DNA from: an uncultured Eubacteriales bacterium
Lineage (GTDB): Bacteria; Bacillota; Clostridia; Oscillospirales; Oscillospiraceae
NCBI GenBank assembly: GCA_902475435.1
Contig: CABRZL010000056.1
Span: forward strand, 1 to 12,822
Direction: 5' to 3'
Length of the DNA: 12,822 nt
A program made the position numbers and the translations under genes. This document shows, one piece after another, positions 6,776-12,822 of this stretch. Under the pieces are notes generated by a model that was given only the letters and a program-made list of their open reading frames with translations, made no database searches and was not told the DNA's origin. The stretch's first letter is position 1. Each line of letters opens with the position of its first letter.

Positions 6776-8506
6776 TTATCGCTGATTGTAGCGATCCAAT
6801 GCGGCTTGCTTGTTGGCAATGACGATCTCTATGTTCATTCCCTTCAGGGTTTCACGAAATTCTGCAAAGGTTTCCGGTGTCAGCACCTGATCGCCGATAA
6901 TGGCTTGAAGCATCCAGGTGGACACATAAGTTCCGATATCGGACAACAGTGCTGAATTTTCTGTGGATTCCTCCACGGTCATTGAGACGGTACTGGGAAT
7001 GCCATAATCACAGTCGGAGGTAGCCGTCCAGATATATGGGGCATCGATTTGATCCTGTGTATAGCCCTGATCTAAATAGATATAATCAGGATCGTCAATG
7101 GTGCAGAAGCCAAAACCGCCGATATAGAGCGCTTCTGCGGCAGCCTGACTGAGGCCGTCAGGATTGTTCCGAATGAGATCAGTGTACTGAGGGTGGCCGT
7201 CTGCATCATATTCAAAGGTCTCCCCCTCAAAACCATAAGTCAGCAGGAAGCGGCCTTCGTCTGAAAACCAGTAATCAATGAGCTTGGCGGCCTCCTCCAC
7301 ATAGGCACAGCTGGTGGAAATACCAATGCCACCATTGGTGACCAAGTAGCTTTCTGCCCGCAAATGGTTGGTGTCCCCCGCATTCTGAACTGGATCGGAA
7401 AACGCAACAACATGGAAATCCGGATCCTCGGCTGCATCGGTCCAAACCTGGAAGTTGGAATAGGAGCTGAACCAGACGCCAAACTGGCCGCTGATCACGC
7501 CGGAATCCGGGGGCGCATTGAATTTCTCAGTATAGCTGTAGAAATCACTCCAAATTAGTCCCTCCTCATACCATTGATTCAGCATCACCAGATAATCATA
7601 ATATGCGTCCTCCATGGGGCCAAATTTTACTGTCCCGTCCACTTGATAGAAGGGCTCCCGACCAGACAGGAAGGTGAGATAGGTGGTGGCAATACCGTAG
7701 CCTGCTCCCAGATAATTGCCCAGAGGAGAGCCGCTATACGGAATCCACATGGTTGCTCCGTAGTTCTCCTGGAAAGCGGTCAGCACGTCGTGCAGATCAT
7801 CATAAGTAACGGGAGTGTCGAGGCCCAATTCATCCAGATAGTCCTGCCGGATAACAGGGCCTTCAGTGGGCATATAGTCCTCGTTAAACAGGCCATAGAT
7901 CATGCCAATTCTACCGTCGTCCACCCGGACGCCCTTCTCATACTCTTCGTTGGAGGAAATAATGGCCGCATAATTTGGCATATATGTGTCCACGACATCA
8001 GTCAGATCCACAAGTACGTTATCGTCCAGAGCTCCTTGAAGACCGGTCGTGTAGTTTGCACCAGGACTGTTTAACAGATCCGCATATTCGCCGCTGGCCA
8101 CCATCAGGGCAAACTGATCATTGCCGCTCTGAGCGGCAACCAGCCGGCCCTCCACCTGAATATTTGTGATCTCTGCCATGTAGTTCCACATTTTGCACTG
8201 GTCCAAACTGGTGACAACATCCGCCAACTGAGGATCAACTGTAGTCCAGTAGCTTAGCGTAATAGTTTCCTCAGAGATGGGAAGTGAAACAATTTGCTTC
8301 TCAGCCGACTCCATGGTAGACGCTGCAGCTTCTGTCTGTTCTGCTGTAACATTCGGTGACGTTTCTTCCACCGTTGGCTGTGTTGATGTTTCCACCGTAA
8401 GATCTTCTGAACCGGAGGACTCCGGATTGGAACTACAGGCGGCTGCTGTGGTCAAAAGCATGGCAAGCGCAAGCATTACAGCAACAGTTCTTTTTCTTGT
8501 TTGCAT
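6776..8506 (-). CDS. Second extracellular solute-binding lipoprotein (LplA-like)
   Basis: The protein has 576 residues, with a basic start (MQTRKR), a hydrophobic core and a less typical lipobox AAAC (Cys24), followed by a Ser/Thr/Glu-rich tether and a substrate-binding domain from about residue 75. It aligns by eye with the 4874-6616 protein along its length: MVASGEYADLLNSPG against MFASGDYPDIMHSG, GPVIRQDYLDELGLDTPVT against GPVTRGDWLEELGLEIPHT, FEYDADGHPQYTDLI against FEYGPNGEPEYTDLI, and QAALDRYNQR against QAALTRYHNR at the end. It therefore belongs to the same family but has probably diverged in the ligand it binds. It is the last gene of the leftward operon, 32 bases after the SnoaL-like gene, with a strong GGAGG ribosome site. 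No permease gene is near. Confidence 0.9.
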   Translation of the reverse strand: MQTRKRTVAVMLALAMLLTTAAACSSNPESSGSEDLTVETSTQPTVEETSPNVTAEQTEAAASTMESAEKQIVSLPISEETITLSYWTTVDPQLADVVTSLDQCKMWNYMAEITNIQVEGRLVAAQSGNDQFALMVASGEYADLLNSPGANYTTGLQGALDDNVLVDLTDVVDTYMPNYAAIISSNEEYEKGVRVDDGRIGMIYGLFNEDYMPTEGPVIRQDYLDELGLDTPVTYDDLHDVLTAFQENYGATMWIPYSGSPLGNYLGAGYGIATTYLTFLSGREPFYQVDGTVKFGPMEDAYYDYLVMLNQWYEEGLIWSDFYSYTEKFNAPPDSGVISGQFGVWFSSYSNFQVWTDAAEDPDFHVVAFSDPVQNAGDTNHLRAESYLVTNGGIGISTSCAYVEEAAKLIDYWFSDEGRFLLTYGFEGETFEYDADGHPQYTDLIRNNPDGLSQAAAEALYIGGFGFCTIDDPDYIYLDQGYTQDQIDAPYIWTATSDCDYGIPSTVSMTVEESTENSALLSDIGTYVSTWMLQAIIGDQVLTPETFAEFRETLKGMNIEIVIANKQAALDRYNQR

Positions 8507-8538
8507 TATGTACCTCCTTCATAAATGGATAATTCCAG

Positions 8539-9486
8539 CTATCCCATAAACTTTTTCAGGTTGACGTCCAAATTTTTGTTTGGATCATTGTGTCCCGGGG
8601 CATAGGAGTTTTCATTGTCTAGAGTTTTGTAGGGTGTCGGCCAGCTGACGGATTTCTGAACCGTCTGAGTCAGGGACCACTGTACATGCAATGGTCCAGG
8701 ATCTGTGCATGGAGGATTCTCCTTCTGCCGACGCGCATGTGCCGGTGTACCGCCTGGACCGACAGGACCACCAGGACCTCCCGGACCACCAGGACCACTT
8801 GAGCCACCAGGACCTCCCGGACCACCAGGACCACTTGAGCCACCAGGACCTCCTGAGCCGCCAGGACCACCCGGGCCCCCAAGGCCACCAGGACCTCCTG
8901 AGCCGCCAGGACCTCCTGGATTACCGAGACCATACTGTGCATGGGCCCAATCAACCGCGTTATAACTGAATCCAAAATCCGGACAGACATGTTCATGGAA
9001 ATAAAGCCATTTACCGTTTTGATAAATAAAATCAGAACCATAGCGCTCCCAAAGCATGTTTCCGGCGCGTCTGCCGCTGGGACTGTGCGTACTGGCCATA
9101 GAGCCGGGCGTCAGGTAGAAGGTCCGGGCAGATTGTCCGTCTTCTGCTACCTCCACCACGCCGGAGGCCAACGTATGCAGTCCACCCAGTCCGCAGGCCC
9201 TGGGATCCTTGCCGTTTACTTCTGGGTACATCTCCAAAAGTCTGCAGTACAGGTCAATTACGTCCGCATCGTATTTCAGTACGGAACCATACCAGACTTC
9301 ATCCCAGCCCACCATACGTCCAAAACCATGGGCCCAGGTAATATCATCCGAGCGACTCCACAGCTGATCCCATTCTTCAAAGGAGTGAGAGGCCGCATGT
9401 AGATAGGCGTGCAGGGTTTTAATATTTTCCACCGCTTGACTGGCAAACGCGTTGTGGAGCCGCTGATCCAGTGTCAGATTGCTCAT
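8539..9486 (-). CDS. SnoaL/NTF2-like protein with an internal collagen-like Gly-X-Y tract
   Basis: The 315-residue protein starts with an NTF2-type fold (about 1-185). It shares motifs with the two proteins encoded just upstream: a GLGGLHTLASGVVEVAEDGQ strand pair around 99-118, and NGKWLYFHEH around 157-166 with His164 in the place of their KIWH. After residue 185 comes a tract of 19 uninterrupted Gly-X-Y triplets (192-248), mostly Gly-Pro-Gly and Gly-Ser-Gly. A C-terminal part (about 250-315) follows, whose TPYKTLDNENSYAPG matches the paralogues' end motif, so the tract sits between two conserved parts. SnoaL-like folds serve as cyclases, dehydratases (for example BaiE), isomerases or simple binding proteins; the role here is unknown. 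No signal peptide is seen. ATG 9486 overlaps the previous stop as ATGA, with GGAGGAG upstream. Confidence 0.8.
   Translation of the reverse strand: MSNLTLDQRLHNAFASQAVENIKTLHAYLHAASHSFEEWDQLWSRSDDITWAHGFGRMVGWDEVWYGSVLKYDADVIDLYCRLLEMYPEVNGKDPRACGLGGLHTLASGVVEVAEDGQSARTFYLTPGSMASTHSPSGRRAGNMLWERYGSDFIYQNGKWLYFHEHVCPDFGFSYNAVDWAHAQYGLGNPGGPGGSGGPGGLGGPGGPGGSGGPGGSSGPGGPGGPGGSSGPGGPGGPGGPVGPGGTPAHARRQKENPPCTDPGPLHVQWSLTQTVQKSVSWPTPYKTLDNENSYAPGHNDPNKNLDVNLKKFMG
8743..8913 (-). repeat. DNA of the Gly-X-Y tract
   Basis: This 171-base segment is built from CCAGGACC-type units (plus strand). It contains a perfect 36-bp tandem duplication at 8768-8803 and 8804-8839. Since 36 is a multiple of three, gain or loss of a copy would change the protein by 12 residues without breaking the frame. 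Confidence 0.85.
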
Positions 9487-10232
9487 AGTAGCTCCTCCTT
9501 ATATCGTGGATGACCCTCCGGACCATAGCTGTGAGACGCCTCAAAGGTAGTGTATTCTGTGGGCGGGGTAACAAATTCCTGGGACCAGCCAAAATCAGGG
9601 TCATAGGTCTTCATGGGGATATCCGGCGTTCCAAATTCCGCCTCGTAGGGATGGGTTCCCTCCGGACGAATCACAGGGATCTGGCTATAGTCCTCCCCAA
9701 GAGGAAGGCAATGGTCATAGCCTACAAACAGATGCCAGATTTTCCATACTCCGTGTTCTTTGATGCAGTCGACTGCCACTGGGCCAAGATTGACATAGGT
9801 TTCGGTCGTTCCATCCCTCTTCCGCCGGGCATCCAAACCGATATCGTAAAACAGCGCGCGGGCAGTCTGTCCGTCTGCAGCAATGTGAATATGTCCGGTG
9901 TTCAGCGTATGATGCGATGCATTACCGTATCCTATATTCAAGTTGTTGACAGCAATCCCGGCATTTTCAGCATTGGCTTCCAACTGTTGCTGTTCTTGAT
10001 TTGCATGATCTAGAACATAATACCGGATAATGTGTTTCATACCCACATAAAACCCCCAGTTACTGCCGTAGGAAGCAGTCTGACGGTGGTAATAGTCCTG
10101 AACCCACAGGTCGTTGATCTCATCTCTTCGGCGATCGCCAGAGACATAATAGGCTCGGCGGGCCAGAAGATCCTTGACATTCTCTGTGTCCCACAGACGA
10201 ACCGCCTGCTCAGCTTGTGTATACCGTGACAT
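9483..10232 (-). CDS. SnoaL/NTF2-like protein (middle paralogue)
   Basis: This 249-residue protein shows a SnoaL_4-like pattern. An N-terminal helix has ENVKDLLARRAYYVSGDRRR, followed by EINDLWV, GFYVGMKHIIRYYV (61-73), a TGHIHIAADGQTARALFYDI strand pair (112-131) and a KIWHLFVGYDH strand (164-174). The conserved His167 and the aromatic residues of the pocket are the best candidates for a functional site, but nothing shows which reaction is involved. The C-terminal extension ends with PPTEYTTFEASHSYG (221-235), shared in pattern with both neighbours. A cytoplasmic location is likely because there is no signal. The gene follows the previous one with a TGATG overlap and an internal AAAGGAGGG ribosome site, so the products are probably made together and may form a mixed oligomer; that last point is inference. 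Confidence 0.8.
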   Translation of the reverse strand: MSRYTQAEQAVRLWDTENVKDLLARRAYYVSGDRRRDEINDLWVQDYYHRQTASYGSNWGFYVGMKHIIRYYVLDHANQEQQQLEANAENAGIAVNNLNIGYGNASHHTLNTGHIHIAADGQTARALFYDIGLDARRKRDGTTETYVNLGPVAVDCIKEHGVWKIWHLFVGYDHCLPLGEDYSQIPVIRPEGTHPYEAEFGTPDIPMKTYDPDFGWSQEFVTPPTEYTTFEASHSYGPEGHPRYKEELL

Positions 10233-10978
10233 CAGCTGTCCCTCCTTTCATAACCATAGCTAAAGGTGTTTTTAAAGGTGTCATAGGGTTCTGGCAGTCT
10301 AGGAGGCTTCGTAAAAGGACGATCCGGAGCATACAACGGACGAATTGTTATCCGAATTGTGGGCTCCGGCATTTGAAAACCGGCCAGAGCCGCAAACTCT
10401 GGCAGATCCGGATACGGGACATATGTTTCGTGGAGTTTCTGCCCGGCACGAACGTGAACGTCGTTTAAAAGGAGCAAATGCCAGATCTTATAGTCATCGT
10501 TTTCACGGATAAAGTCCACAGCCACCCATCCCCACTGCCAGTATGCCTCCGGTCCTCCGGGGGTTACATCAGAGTATGTATTTCGCAGGGCCCAGATGCC
10601 TTTGGCCGTCTCTCCATCTGCAGCAATTTCAATGACCGGTGTATCCAGCGGGAAATAGTTCATGGTACCAATACCGTAGGTCTCTTCCTCCGTCTTTCCG
10701 GCAACTTTGTCCGGGAAAATTTTGCGGAGAACCTGATTGATTCTTTCGGTTTTCTGATGCTGTGCCTCAAAGTAGCCTTGAACGGCCTCGGTCCCAACAT
10801 AGTACCCTTCGTTGATGCCAAAACAGACGTCTTCCCGCATACTCCACAGATCGGCATAGATTTTCTTCTCCAATTTCAGTAGGATATGCTGGGAAAAGAT
10901 GCCCATGACATTTTGAATACGCCGTCTGGCCTCCCAGCGATCCACTAGTTGCTCTGTCGTAAAAGCCGTAGGAATCAT
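10232..10978 (-). CDS. SnoaL/NTF2-like protein (first paralogue)
   Basis: The protein has 248 residues. It carries the same layout as the next gene: helix (WEARRRIQNVMGIFSQHILL), EGYYVGTEAVQGYF (57-70), a TPVIEIAADGETAKGIWAL strand pair (113-131), GWVAVDFIRENDDYKIWHL (150-168), and a C-terminal PEPYDTFKNTFSYG motif near residues 229-242. The KIWH motif falls at the same residue numbers (164-167) as in the middle paralogue, so the two proteins are closely similar in architecture though diverged in sequence. Residues 141-142 read GGP only once, so it lacks the Gly-Pro tract of the third paralogue. ATG 10978 follows AAGGAAGG, 17 bases after the stop of the small beta-rich gene. The function is unknown; an enzyme or binding protein for a hydrophobic small molecule is the usual role of the fold. 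Confidence 0.8.
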   Translation of the reverse strand: MIPTAFTTEQLVDRWEARRRIQNVMGIFSQHILLKLEKKIYADLWSMREDVCFGINEGYYVGTEAVQGYFEAQHQKTERINQVLRKIFPDKVAGKTEEETYGIGTMNYFPLDTPVIEIAADGETAKGIWALRNTYSDVTPGGPEAYWQWGWVAVDFIRENDDYKIWHLLLLNDVHVRAGQKLHETYVPYPDLPEFAALAGFQMPEPTIRITIRPLYAPDRPFTKPPRLPEPYDTFKNTFSYGYERRDS

Positions 10979-10995
10979 GATTTCCTTCCTTTCCC

Positions 10996-11415
10996 TTACA
11001 GGCGATGTCCGGTGAGAGGATCCACCGTGGGTTGTTCATAGCGACCCGTACAGGTCATGGTGCCCTGAATAGTGCCATCTTCAGCGATATCACCAGCATA
11101 GGTCATAAAGAACGGTTTTGCGTCCTTAGGTGGGCCATGGTGCCCAGGACCACCGGGGCCTCCATCTTTTCCAACTGGAGTTTCTCCGGACTGTGGGCCG
11201 TGGCCGCCCTGTACAGTGAATGAAAAGTGATTCCCAGCCAGAGTACCAGTAAAGGTCCGTGTTCCTCCTCCGCGGCCTGTCAATGTCCCGGTAATGACAC
11301 CTGGCGCCGTTTCACGAAGCTCCATCTCATGCTCTACTACGGAACCAGGCCCTTCGTATGCTTCTACGGTCATGGCCTTGGTAAATGCAATCATATACTT
11401 TCCTTCAAAAGACAT
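10996..11415 (-). CDS. Small beta-rich protein with a Gly-Pro-His loop, function unknown
   Basis: I prefer ATG 11413-11415 (139 residues) over the GTG nine bases upstream, because AAAGGGTGG ends 6 bases before that ATG. The sequence is made of short alternating strands: VITGTLTGRG, RTFTGTLAGNHFSFTV, MTYAGDIAEDGTIQGTMTC. Its Gly-Thr turns suggest a small beta-barrel or lipocalin-like fold in two similar halves. A flexible segment at about 70-100 (KDGGPGGPGHHGPP) joins the halves and echoes the Gly-Pro tracts of two other proteins in the locus. No family name can be given with confidence. There is no signal peptide. It is the first gene of the leftward operon and probably acts with the SnoaL-like proteins. 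Confidence 0.7.
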   Translation of the reverse strand: MSFEGKYMIAFTKAMTVEAYEGPGSVVEHEMELRETAPGVITGTLTGRGGGTRTFTGTLAGNHFSFTVQGGHGPQSGETPVGKDGGPGGPGHHGPPKDAKPFFMTYAGDIAEDGTIQGTMTCTGRYEQPTVDPLTGHRL

Positions 11416-11463
11416 AAATACCACCCTTTCGGTTGCTTTATTTGCATAAGCTTCTGCGATTTC

Positions 11464-11480
11464 AGTATAGCAGTTCTATA
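11464..11480 (-). promoter_or_regulatory. Operon promoter -10 box with overlapping dyad
   Basis: On the minus strand TATACT (11464-11469) lies about 49 bases before the first gene. The -35 position (11487-11492, TTCTCA) is poor, as in activator-dependent promoters. A dyad TATAG-N5-CTATA (11466-11480) overlaps the -10 box; this is a candidate site for the LysR-type regulator encoded upstream. Confidence 0.5.
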
Positions 11481-11496
11481 CCGGTTTGAGAAATGC

Positions 11497-11540
11497 CAAA
11501 AAGAGCAGCGACATTACATGTATGTAATATCGCTGCCCTT
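11497..11540 (-). terminator. Intrinsic terminator of the lysR-type gene
   Basis: Read on the minus strand, an 18-bp stem with G-U wobbles and a 4-base loop is followed by TTTTT. It begins about 15 bases after the stop codon of the LysR-type gene. The wobbles pair only in the minus-strand transcript, which fixes the direction. It separates the regulator from the operon downstream. Confidence 0.9.
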
Positions 11541-11554
11541 GTCTTTCAATTATT

Positions 11555-12484
11555 CTAAGTTCCAAAAGTCGCATTGGTAAAGGCCTGTATTTCTTGCTGC
11601 TGTTTGCGGTAATAACCGTGAACCAGCTCGGTAAAGTGCTTCTCTGCCGGAGAAAACTGTTTTCCTTCCCGGTAGGCAAGACAGATACTGCGGTAAAAGA
11701 TCTGCGGTACAACGCGGGTTGGAAAAGCCATGACTCGCGTATCATCGGACGTCCGATGCATCGTAGCACTAATAGGCACAAACAGCATACTGTCCATTAA
11801 TCTCTTAAACCGGCCGATTGTCTGATGATCATTGCCAGAGAGTAATAACTTCAATGTAATATGGTTGTCTTCACAGGCTTTGGAAATGGAATCCCAACCA
11901 TAGGCAACCTCATTGCATACACAGGTACAGCCATCCAGCTCAGTCACAGAGATTGTCTGTTTTCCATAAAGCGAGTGTCCCTCCGCCGGAAAGACAAGCA
12001 TTTCCTCCTTGAGTAGATCCTCATATACAATATCATGACGAGTACGATAGGGTGGGATAATCGCAAAATTTGCCTTTCCTGCAAGCAGCTCCCGATAGGC
12101 CTGATCCGGAGGAAGGATATCCATATGGATCTCTATGTCCGGGAAGCTGTGGTGCAGCTGCTCCAAAACCTGGTCGTCAAAATCTTCAAAGCTGCATACA
12201 ATTGACAGCCTCGGCTGATCCATATTGGCCGTTTTGCGCGCGTCATAAATCCCCTGCTCTAAATGAAAAAAGGCCTGATCCAATTCTTGTAAAAAGGCTT
12301 CTCCCGCCGGAGTCAGTTTCACGCCGTTATTCATACGCTCCATCAGCGGCGTCCCAAGTTCCTGCTCCAACCGCTTAATACAACGTGACAGAGCAGGCTG
12401 CGTAATATAAAGGGACTGTGCCGCCTGTGAAATGCTGTTCTGCTTTGCTACAGCGCGAAAATATTGCAGCTGCTTCAGTTCCAT
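11555..12484 (-). CDS. LysR-type transcriptional regulator
   Basis: The protein has 309 residues, the usual length for the family. Residues 1-60 hold the winged helix-turn-helix, with LQYFRAVAKQNSISQAAQSL, YITQPALSRCIKRLEQELG and FxR-like LMERMNNGVKLTPAG. A linker helix and an effector-binding domain (about 90-300) with the usual two-lobed alternation follow. LysR regulators commonly control adjacent catabolic genes in response to a pathway compound. This gene lies directly upstream of the SnoaL-like operon in the same direction, behind its own terminator, so it most likely controls that operon. AAGGAG precedes the ATG. The effector is unknown. Confidence 0.93.
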   Translation of the reverse strand: MELKQLQYFRAVAKQNSISQAAQSLYITQPALSRCIKRLEQELGTPLMERMNNGVKLTPAGEAFLQELDQAFFHLEQGIYDARKTANMDQPRLSIVCSFEDFDDQVLEQLHHSFPDIEIHMDILPPDQAYRELLAGKANFAIIPPYRTRHDIVYEDLLKEEMLVFPAEGHSLYGKQTISVTELDGCTCVCNEVAYGWDSISKACEDNHITLKLLLSGNDHQTIGRFKRLMDSMLFVPISATMHRTSDDTRVMAFPTRVVPQIFYRSICLAYREGKQFSPAEKHFTELVHGYYRKQQQEIQAFTNATFGT

Positions 12485-12508
12485 AGCGCACTCCTTCTAT
12501 ATGGAATT

Positions 12509-12524
12509 TTAATAGTACTATTAA
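12509..12524. promoter_or_regulatory. 16-bp perfect palindrome at the lysR start site
   Basis: TTAATAGTACTATTAA lies 3 bases downstream of the -10 box (minus strand), where transcription should begin. Binding there would block the promoter, so it is a candidate self-repression operator. It contains ATAG/CTAT half-sites like the dyads at 11466 and 12635. Confidence 0.55.
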
Positions 12525-12526
12525 GC

Positions 12527-12555
12527 ATTATATATAACCAAAGGTCTTCTGTCAA
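12527..12555 (-). promoter_or_regulatory. Consensus sigma-70-type promoter of the lysR-type gene
   Basis: The minus strand reads TTGACA (12550-12555), exactly 17 bases, then TATAAT (12527-12532): both boxes match the consensus fully. A promoter this strong for a regulator usually needs repression, which fits the palindrome at the start site. Confidence 0.9.
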
Positions 12556-12634
12556 AGGAACAGGATTCATGGCCCTGCTCTATGTTTAAAAACAGTTGTC
12601 CTTCCAGCAAAATTAAGCTACCATAGCACCAAAA

Positions 12635-12647
12635 ATAGTAATGCTAT
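12635..12647. promoter_or_regulatory. ATAG-N5-CTAT dyad upstream of lysR
   Basis: The dyad repeats the half-sites and the 5-base spacing of the one at the operon promoter (11467-11479). A nearby ATAGCA (12623-12628) can also pair with TGCTAT (12642-12647). No gene is seen between 12556 and 12668 other than these sites. Confidence 0.35.
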
Positions 12648-12668
12648 ATTTATTTCTACATAAGCCAT

Positions 12669-12822
12669 ATGATTTTAACGAAGGAATACTGGAACGATAC
12701 ATTGAAATATCGGTACTTCTACAATTCAGAAGGCGCATTGGTCAAAAAACTTGACGAAAATACCGGAAAAGCAGTAAACTACGAGTACGACAGTCTGGGC
12801 AGACTGATCCACAGCCAGCAGT
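12669..12822 (+). CDS. RHS/YD-repeat protein fragment (runs off the window)
   Basis: The frame from ATG 12669 to the right edge reads MILTKEYWNDTLKYRYFYNS, then a KKLDENTGKAVNYEYDSLGR segment. This is the standard YD-repeat of RHS proteins, which form shells around secreted or contact-dependent toxins and wall-associated proteins. The ATG has no ribosome site, and the frame is open only back to a stop at 12639-12641. The protein-like reading starts in mid-repeat, without any secretion or N-terminal region. This points to a gene whose 5' part was lost, but a complete small RHS-tip cassette cannot be excluded because the rest lies outside the window. Confidence 0.75.
   Translation, partial: MILTKEYWNDTLKYRYFYNSEGALVKKLDENTGKAVNYEYDSLGRLIHSQQ

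Noticed and set aside
8743..8913. Repetitive DNA considered as a CRISPR-like array
   Set aside because: The repeats are contiguous, in frame and without unique spacers; they code for the Gly-X-Y tract.
8705..8965. Plus-strand frame rich in Pro-Pro-Gly that looks like a better collagen than the minus-strand gene
   Set aside because: It is the complement of the Gly-Gly-Pro tract; Gly and Pro codons mirror each other. It has no ribosome site and overlaps a well-supported gene with paralogues next door.

Overview
The window looks like an accessory island in a low-to-mid GC Firmicute, most likely a gut-type Clostridia/Oscillospiraceae. This rests on strong GGAGG-type ribosome sites, an LplA-like family of extracellular solute-binding lipoproteins, PucR, AraC and LysR regulators, and an RHS (YD-repeat) fragment. 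It is inferred from style and gene content, not from a marker gene.

Left edge (1-1400): the C-terminal tail of a GNAT acetyltransferase, a strong hairpin terminator, a stretch of unknown nature (about 235-485), then a leftward AraC-type regulator gene that needs two frame changes to read through. A nearly perfect 52-bp palindrome separates it from the next block.

Middle (1400-6700): a rightward PucR-type regulator with its own terminator, facing a leftward right-handed beta-helix protein that has no signal peptide. The beta-helix gene is divergent from a rightward solute-binding lipoprotein. The 277-bp region between them carries a good promoter and a cluster of CAGACAAA / TGTCCGTT repeats that look like operators.

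Right (6700-12500): a leftward five-gene operon, read from right to left. It encodes a small beta-rich protein, three tandem SnoaL/NTF2-like proteins (joined by TGATG and ATGA overlaps) and a second solute-binding lipoprotein paralogous to the first. Upstream, in the same direction but behind its own terminator, lies a LysR-type regulator with a consensus promoter (TTGACA-17-TATAAT) and a 16-bp palindrome at its predicted start site. The right edge is the start of an RHS-repeat fragment.

The notable feature is a Gly-Gly-Pro theme. One SnoaL-like protein carries 19 uninterrupted Gly-X-Y triplets, and two otherwise unrelated proteins of the locus (the small beta-rich protein and the beta-helix protein) carry short GGPGGP stretches. 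Together with two solute-binding proteins lacking permeases and several dedicated regulators, this suggests an undescribed inducible system that captures and transforms a small molecule. Neither the substrate nor the reaction can be read from the sequence.
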